Shown: positions 7,468-8,359 of the stretch, piece by piece
How the letters are laid out: each line of letters opens with the position of its first letter
How positions within the stretch are numbered: the first letter of the stretch is position 1
Source of the DNA: Planctomycetaceae bacterium
Lineage (GTDB): Bacteria; Planctomycetota; Planctomycetia; Pirellulales; Thermoguttaceae
Length of the DNA stretch: 8,359 nt
Assembly: GCA_003509805.1 (NCBI GenBank)
Contig: DOMV01000349.1
Coordinates: 1-8,359 of the forward strand
Direction: 5' to 3'
Program-made: the position numbers and the translations under genes
The notes under the pieces: model-generated
Databases searched by the model: none
Told to the model about the DNA's origin: nothing
What the model saw: the letters and a program-made list of their open reading frames with translations, nothing else

Positions 7468-7479
7468 CGACGGCCGTCG
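7468..7479. repeat. 12-bp perfect palindrome
   Basis: CGACGGCCGTCG reads the same on both strands. It lies about 55 bases upstream of the candidate promoter for the lipoprotein gene. It could be an operator half-site pair, but a GC-rich palindrome of this size can occur by chance. Confidence 0.4.
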
Positions 7480-7533
7480 CGTCAATCCCGGTCGCTTCTC
7501 GCTGTTGCGACCCCGGCTTGCATTTTGCCCTGC

Positions 7534-7563
7534 CTGACGGCTGCATCGCTTTTCTGTTAAAAT
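7534..7563 (+). promoter_or_regulatory. Possible promoter of the Cys-rich lipoprotein gene
   Basis: CTGACG (7534-7539, 4 of 6 of the -35 consensus) is followed after 18 bases by TAAAAT (7558-7563, 5 of 6 of the -10 consensus), at the start of a T-rich stretch. The start codon is about 165 bases further on, implying a long leader. Candidate only. Confidence 0.3.
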
Positions 7564-7729
7564 TTAGCGATTGTTTCGTTTTTTCTGAATTTTCCGGTTG
7601 TGCCGGGACGATATTCTCCCTGTGAGGAAGGAATCCGTCAGATGTTCCTGCTCATGCCCGATCGCGTTTGCTTGTTGACGGGCGGATACTTATGTCATCA
7701 CATCAGGCACTTCACCAAGCAGGGAAGCC

Positions 7730-8359
7730 ATGAAACGAATTTTTCTCAGTGTATTGGTTCTTTCACTCGCGTTTTCTTCCGCCGGCTGTTTGTGCAATCC
7801 TTGCGGCGGAGCGGCCCGCTTCGGGGGAGCCTGCGGATTGGGATATCCCATGGGTGTCAGTTACATCGAAAGCGTCGGCCCGGCCGCGTGTACCGAAGAC
7901 GGTTGTGGTGCCGCGGGAGCCTGTGACCCGTGTTCCGACTGCGGACCGTGCGGAACGGTTGAACCTTGCTTCCCTTACGGAACGGGAGGAGTTCTCGTTG
8001 CCCAACCCTTTGCCCAGCCGGGTGGTTACGGCCCCTGTTTTCCGATCCTGGCCCAGACCACGCAGGGCAGCATGATGGTCGCCAACGGAATCGGTCAATT
8101 GGCCGTCGGCATCGTCGCGCTGCCGTTCAAAGTGGTCGGCGGAATCCTCAACTATTCCGGTTGCGGCATTTACAACGGTTGCGGCTGTAGTACGGAGGCT
8201 TATTATGGCGATGAGTGTGCCGCGGGCGTTTCCGGCTGCGATCCTTGCGGATATGCCGGCGGTTATCCTGCCGGCTGCCGGAAATGTGCCAACGGATATA
8301 CGGAAGGAATCAATCCGGGGGAACCGCAGAACATGCAATATGAAGAGAATGCGCCGCAG
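7730..8359 (+). CDS. Cys/Gly-rich lipoprotein, 3'-truncated by window end
   Basis: The frame is open from ATG 7730 to the last base (210 codons, no stop), so the C terminus lies outside the window. AGGGAAG at 7721-7727 is the clearest Shine-Dalgarno match of the window and fixes the start. The N terminus 'MKRIFLSVLVLSLAFSSAGC' is a lipoprotein signal: two basic residues, a hydrophobic core and a lipobox-like S-A-G-C with Cys20 as the lipidation site (Ser instead of Leu at -3 is less usual). The protein has 20 cysteines in 210 residues, many in D-P-C or C-G-x-C-type clusters (20-25, 64-74, 144-153, 170-173, 183-186), with abundant Gly and Tyr. A hydrophobic glycine-containing segment (119-140) splits two Cys-rich parts. 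The cysteines suggest disulfide cross-linking on the outside of the cell, fitting a planctomycete envelope or surface component, but this is inference. I do not recognise a named family. Confidence 0.75.
   Translation, partial: MKRIFLSVLVLSLAFSSAGCLCNPCGGAARFGGACGLGYPMGVSYIESVGPAACTEDGCGAAGACDPCSDCGPCGTVEPCFPYGTGGVLVAQPFAQPGGYGPCFPILAQTTQGSMMVANGIGQLAVGIVALPFKVVGGILNYSGCGIYNGCGCSTEAYYGDECAAGVSGCDPCGYAGGYPAGCRKCANGYTEGINPGEPQNMQYEENAPQ

Larger units (their letters stand above)
7327..7729. other. Gene-free region with repeat, palindrome and likely promoter
   Basis: This 403-bp stretch lies between the large secreted-protein gene and the Cys-rich lipoprotein gene. It starts with repeat copy B (7336-7386), which may run on to a stop codon at 7413-7415. 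It also has a 12-bp perfect palindrome at 7468-7479 and a 6-bp GC stem (7490-7495 with 7507-7512, loop 11 nt). The stem is not followed by a T run, so I do not call it a terminator. From about 7550 it turns T-rich and holds a plausible promoter. The last 160 bases would be the leader of the lipoprotein mRNA. Confidence 0.55.

Noticed and set aside
7490..7512. GC stem-loop as an intrinsic terminator
   Set aside because: The stem is only 6 bp and is not followed by a U tract, so termination cannot be supported.
7749..8075. 108-residue plus-strand frame near the right end
   Set aside because: It lies in another frame of the lipoprotein gene at 7730, which has a ribosome site, a lipobox and patterned cysteines.

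Overview
The window looks like chromosomal DNA of a Planctomycetota bacterium, probably of the Pirellulales type. This rests on three things: moderately high G+C, weak or absent Shine-Dalgarno sites in front of most genes, and a very large secreted protein whose architecture I associate with planctomycetes. No database was consulted, so the taxonomy is an inference. There is no rRNA, tRNA, CRISPR array, transposase or phage gene.

Layout. 1-411 holds no gene but carries a dispersed-repeat fragment at the left edge (1-29), a possible promoter (33-61) and three perfectly phased 14-bp tandem repeats (97-138). 412-2637 (+) encodes a 741-aa membrane-anchored AsmA-like/TIGR03545-like envelope protein. 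After a 48-bp gap, 2686-3099 (+) encodes a 137-aa 6-pyruvoyl-tetrahydropterin synthase (PTPS/QueD)-fold protein that keeps the zinc histidines but lacks the usual catalytic Cys and Asp-His. These two are probably one operon. Converging on them, 3163-3459 (-) encodes a 98-aa charged helical protein. 3460-3954 is a gene-free divergent region with a second repeat copy and an A+T-rich stretch. 3955-7326 (+) encodes a secreted protein of about 1123 aa. It has a signal peptide, an N-terminal beta-rich domain, an Ala/Ser/Pro linker, a glycosidase-like barrel, a helical segment and a C-terminal carbohydrate-binding-like beta-sandwich. 7327-7729 is gene-free and carries a third repeat copy. 7730 to the right edge (+) is a Cys- and Gly-rich lipoprotein gene cut off by the window end.

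Functional reading. Three of the five genes encode envelope or exported products: the membrane-anchored AsmA-like protein, the large secreted glycosidase-like protein and the Cys-rich lipoprotein. They do not form an obvious single pathway. The most interesting signals are (i) a short repeat present three times around these genes, whose differences between two copies are mostly synonymous in one frame that begins with a conserved GGRAACGCGATG start context; (ii) two probable catalytic-site losses, in the PTPS-fold protein and in the glycosidase-like barrel; and (iii) the Cys-rich lipoprotein, which has no stop codon in the window and is easily missed.
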